NCBI GenBank assembly: GCA_046350255.1
Contig: JAXMAV010000011.1
Location: forward strand, 248,001 to 312,000
Direction of reading: 5' to 3'
Origin: CALDUY01 sp046350255
GTDB lineage: Bacteria > Planctomycetota > Planctomycetia > Gemmatales > Gemmataceae
Length of the DNA: 64,000 nt
Shown here in pieces: positions 62,140 through 64,000 of the stretch (the first letter of the stretch is position 1; each line of letters starts with the position of its first letter). Position numbers and translations under genes: made by a program. The notes under the pieces are model-generated. The model searched no databases. It had not been told where the DNA came from and saw only the letters and a list, made by a program, of their open reading frames with translations.

Positions 62140-62157
62140 GAGAAGTGCCTGGGAGGC

Positions 62158-62748
62158 TTACTTGTTCTTGCTCTCGAAGTACTCGCGCGAGCCGACCGGG
62201 TCGGGCTTCATGGCCATCTCACCCTTGCTCCAGTTGGCGGGGCAGACCTCGCCGTTCTGCTCGAAGTGCTGCAGGGCATCGAGGGTACGAATTGCCTCAG
62301 CCACGCTGCGGCCCAGGGGCAGATCATTGACCAGTGCATGGCGCAGGACGCCATTCTTGTCGATGAGGAACAGGCCGCGCAGGGAGACGCCAGCATCCTC
62401 CAGAAGGACCCCGTAATCCCGGGAAATCTTCTTGTTGAGATCGGAGACAATGGGATACTTAATGGTGCCGAGACCGCCCTCCTTGCGGGGGGTGTTGATC
62501 CACGCCAGGTGGGAGAACTTGCTATCCACCGAGACGCCAATCACCTCGCAGCCGCGCTTCTGGAACTCGGCGAACTGGTCGCTAAAGGCGACGAGTTCGG
62601 TGGGGCAGACGAAAGTGAAGTCGAGCGGATAGAAGAACAGCACGACGTACTTGCCGCGGTATTCCGAAAGCTTGATCGTCTTGAATTGACCATCCACGAC
62701 CGCATCCGCGGTGAACTCCGGAGCGGGTTTCGTCACTTGGGCCGTCAT
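62158..62748 (-). CDS. Typical 2-Cys peroxiredoxin (AhpC/Prx1 type)
   Basis: This 196-residue enzyme reduces hydrogen and organic peroxides. It starts at the ATG at 62748 with GGAGG 7 nt upstream. The peroxidatic Cys48 is in PLDFTFVCPTE and the resolving Cys169 in GEVCPANW. Other family marks are GVSVDSKFSHLAW and GLFLIDKNGVLRH. The C-terminal YF motif (REYFESKNK) is present, as in eukaryotic-like, over-oxidation-sensitive members. It is cytoplasmic. An operator-like repeat lies at its promoter. Confidence 0.95.
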   Translation of the reverse strand: MTAQVTKPAPEFTADAVVDGQFKTIKLSEYRGKYVVLFFYPLDFTFVCPTELVAFSDQFAEFQKRGCEVIGVSVDSKFSHLAWINTPRKEGGLGTIKYPIVSDLNKKISRDYGVLLEDAGVSLRGLFLIDKNGVLRHALVNDLPLGRSVAEAIRTLDALQHFEQNGEVCPANWSKGEMAMKPDPVGSREYFESKNK

Positions 62749-62767
62749 CCGCGATCCTCCAGGGGAA

Positions 62768-62796
62768 TACAACTCAGGTAAGTCCACTTAGTTGTA
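62768..62796 (-). promoter_or_regulatory. Operator-like inverted repeat at the peroxiredoxin promoter
   Basis: TACAACT (62768-62774) and AGTTGTA (62790-62796) form a perfect 7-bp inverted repeat with a 15-bp spacer. The centres are 22 bp apart, about two helical turns. The upstream arm overlaps the candidate -10 box and the repeat spans the probable transcription start, a position suited to a repressor. Confidence 0.5.
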
Positions 62797-62819
62797 GTCA
62801 CCTGGATGCGTGCCGACAA
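62791..62819 (-). promoter_or_regulatory. Candidate peroxiredoxin promoter
   Basis: On the minus strand TTGTCG (62814-62819) and TACAAC (62791-62796) are 17 bp apart, each matching four of six consensus bases. The start codon lies about 43 bp downstream of the -10 box. Confidence 0.4.
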
Positions 62820-62971
62820 CTGCCCACCCCGTCGTGAGCCGCTGCCGGTCGCTGGATCGCGCATGACCGGTGGAAAGGAACCTCTTCTCTGTGACTGGCC
62901 CCATCCATACTCCTCCTCGATAACCCAGCGCCGAGTCGGACAGCAATCTCCTTTTCTGCGAGAAACAACCC

Positions 62972-63997
62972 ATGACCGCTCCGGAAACCCTCGAACAACT
63001 CGAGGACCTGCTCAGTACTCCAACGGCCCTGGCTATCGAAACCCTCGCTCGATTCGACGACGATCTCTTGCTGCTGGGTGTGGGCGGCAAGATGGGCCCC
63101 ACCCTGGCTCGAATGGCTCGGCGCGCACTGGATGAGGCCGGGGTGCGACGGCGCGTTATCGGTGTGGCTCGTTTCTCCGAGCCCGGCCTCGAGGAAAAGA
63201 TGAGGGCCTCGGGCGTAGAAACCATCCGCTGCAACCTGCTCGACCGGGCCGAGGTAGCCAATCTTCCGCGGGCGGCCAACGTGCTGGTCATGGTGGGAAT
63301 GAAGTTTGGCGCCACGGGCCAGGAAGGGCGCACCTGGGCGATCAACACCTATCTCCCGGGCCTGGTGTGCGAACGGTTCGCCCAGGCGAGGATTGTCGCC
63401 TTCTCAACCGGAAATGTCTATGGGCTCACGCCGGTCTACCTGGGTGGATCGCGCGAGACCGACGTGCTCCAGCCGGTGGGTGAGTACGCTATGACTGCCG
63501 TGGGACGGGAGCGCATCTATGACCACTTCAGCCGAACTCACTCGCAACCAATGGCGCTACTGCGTCTCAACTACGCCACGGAGATGCGTTATGGCGTGCT
63601 GGTGGATGTGGCCCAGCAAGTACTCGGCGGCCAGCCCGTGGATCTGAGCATGGGCAACCTCAATGCCGTCTGGCAGGGCGACGCCAACGCCTGGGCGCTG
63701 TGTGCCTTCGCCCAGGTGCAAACCCCGCCGTTCGTGGTCAACCTCGCCGGCCCGGAGACACTCAGTGTTCGCCGCGTCGCCGAGACGTTCGGCCAGCTGT
63801 TTGGCAAGGAAGTTCGCTTCACCGGCCAAGAGGGCGGCTCGGCGCTTCTGAGCAATGGCCAGCTAGGGCATCGCCTCTTCGGGTATCCCCGGGTCAGCGC
63901 CGAACAGATGATGCACTGGATCGCCCGCTGGCTCCAGCGCGGGGGGCCCACACTTGGGAAGCCCACCCACTTCGAGAACCGCGAGGGGCGGTTCTGA
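62972..63997 (+). CDS. NAD-dependent epimerase/dehydratase family protein
   Basis: This 341-residue protein has an extended-SDR start with the nucleotide-binding loop LLLGVGGKMGPTLARMA (near residues 32-48), although the glycine pattern is atypical. A probable active-site segment follows near VGEYAMTAVGRERIYDHF, where the usual YxxxK is replaced, so catalysis may be altered or absent. The C-terminal half (VNLAGPETLSVRRVAETFG) fits sugar-nucleotide epimerases. Its product is unknown. It is divergent from the peroxiredoxin gene. Confidence 0.82.
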   Translation: MTAPETLEQLEDLLSTPTALAIETLARFDDDLLLLGVGGKMGPTLARMARRALDEAGVRRRVIGVARFSEPGLEEKMRASGVETIRCNLLDRAEVANLPRAANVLVMVGMKFGATGQEGRTWAINTYLPGLVCERFAQARIVAFSTGNVYGLTPVYLGGSRETDVLQPVGEYAMTAVGRERIYDHFSRTHSQPMALLRLNYATEMRYGVLVDVAQQVLGGQPVDLSMGNLNAVWQGDANAWALCAFAQVQTPPFVVNLAGPETLSVRRVAETFGQLFGKEVRFTGQEGGSALLSNGQLGHRLFGYPRVSAEQMMHWIARWLQRGGPTLGKPTHFENREGRF

Positions 63998-64000
63998 TCA

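Overview
The window is a high-GC, densely coding chromosomal segment. No gap between called genes exceeds 300 bp. It most likely comes from a planctomycete of the Gemmataceae/Gemmatales group. The evidence is a TIGR02996-type protein, a Gemmata-type multicopy family protein (60144-60899), a DUF1501 protein, Tat-exported Gfo/Idh/MocA oxidoreductases, a DUF1080 C-terminus, Hanks-type kinases with WD40 or membrane sensor regions, a planctomycete-style ECF sigma factor beside a kinase, and three proteins with the N-terminal LExLExR motif. No rRNA, tRNA, CRISPR array, prophage or insertion sequence was recognised.

Layout. 0-7 kb: the tail of a DUF1080 protein, an exported oxidoreductase, a large lipoprotein, an acidic LEPLEDR protein, and an unusual protein joining an LEALEER-type N-terminus to an ECF sigma factor. 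7-13.6 kb: phosphosugar mutase, epimerase, metallophosphoesterase, a possible Rossmann-fold protein, N-carbamoylputrescine amidase, and an SPFH/GYF protein. 13.6-20.6 kb: a signalling block (Ser/Thr kinase-WD40, ECF sigma factor, membrane REC-Hpt protein) followed by gyrA. 20.6-27.4 kb: a small exported protein, aat, a TVP38-type membrane protein, proB, a HEAT-repeat protein and a COG2509 flavoprotein. 27.5-32.1 kb: an RTX-repeat/calpain-like protease, then a membrane Ser/Thr kinase with six ~43-residue repeats and a C-terminal transglutaminase domain. 32.1-36.9 kb: ffh-rpsP-trmD-rplS-yraN-tyrS behind a strong sigma70-like promoter, without rimM. 36.9-41.5 kb: DUF1501, glgA, ubiE/menG and a TIGR02996 protein.

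41.5-47.3 kb (minus strand) is a tightly overlapping operon: oxidoreductase, double-domain modA, modB, modC, moaD, moeB, SDR. It couples molybdate (or tungstate) uptake to activation of the molybdopterin sulfur carrier. Its MoaD runs past the usual terminal Gly-Gly. 47.6-60.1 kb (plus strand) is an eight-gene operon: coiled-coil membrane protein, MoxR ATPase, exported amidotransferase-like protein, ABC ATPase, ABC permease, DUF58, BatA/VWA, double-VWA. It is probably one envelope machine. 60.1-64 kb: the Gemmata-family protein, an FAD oxidoreductase, a 2-Cys peroxiredoxin with an operator-like inverted repeat at its promoter, and an NAD-dependent epimerase.

The strongest candidates for undescribed biology are the LEALEER-sigma factor fusion (5598-6998), the kinase-repeat-transglutaminase receptor next to the RTX/calpain protease (27.5-32.1 kb), and the MoaD with a C-terminal extension overlapping moeB (43.0-43.3 kb). 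Functions come from motif recognition by eye; no database search was possible.
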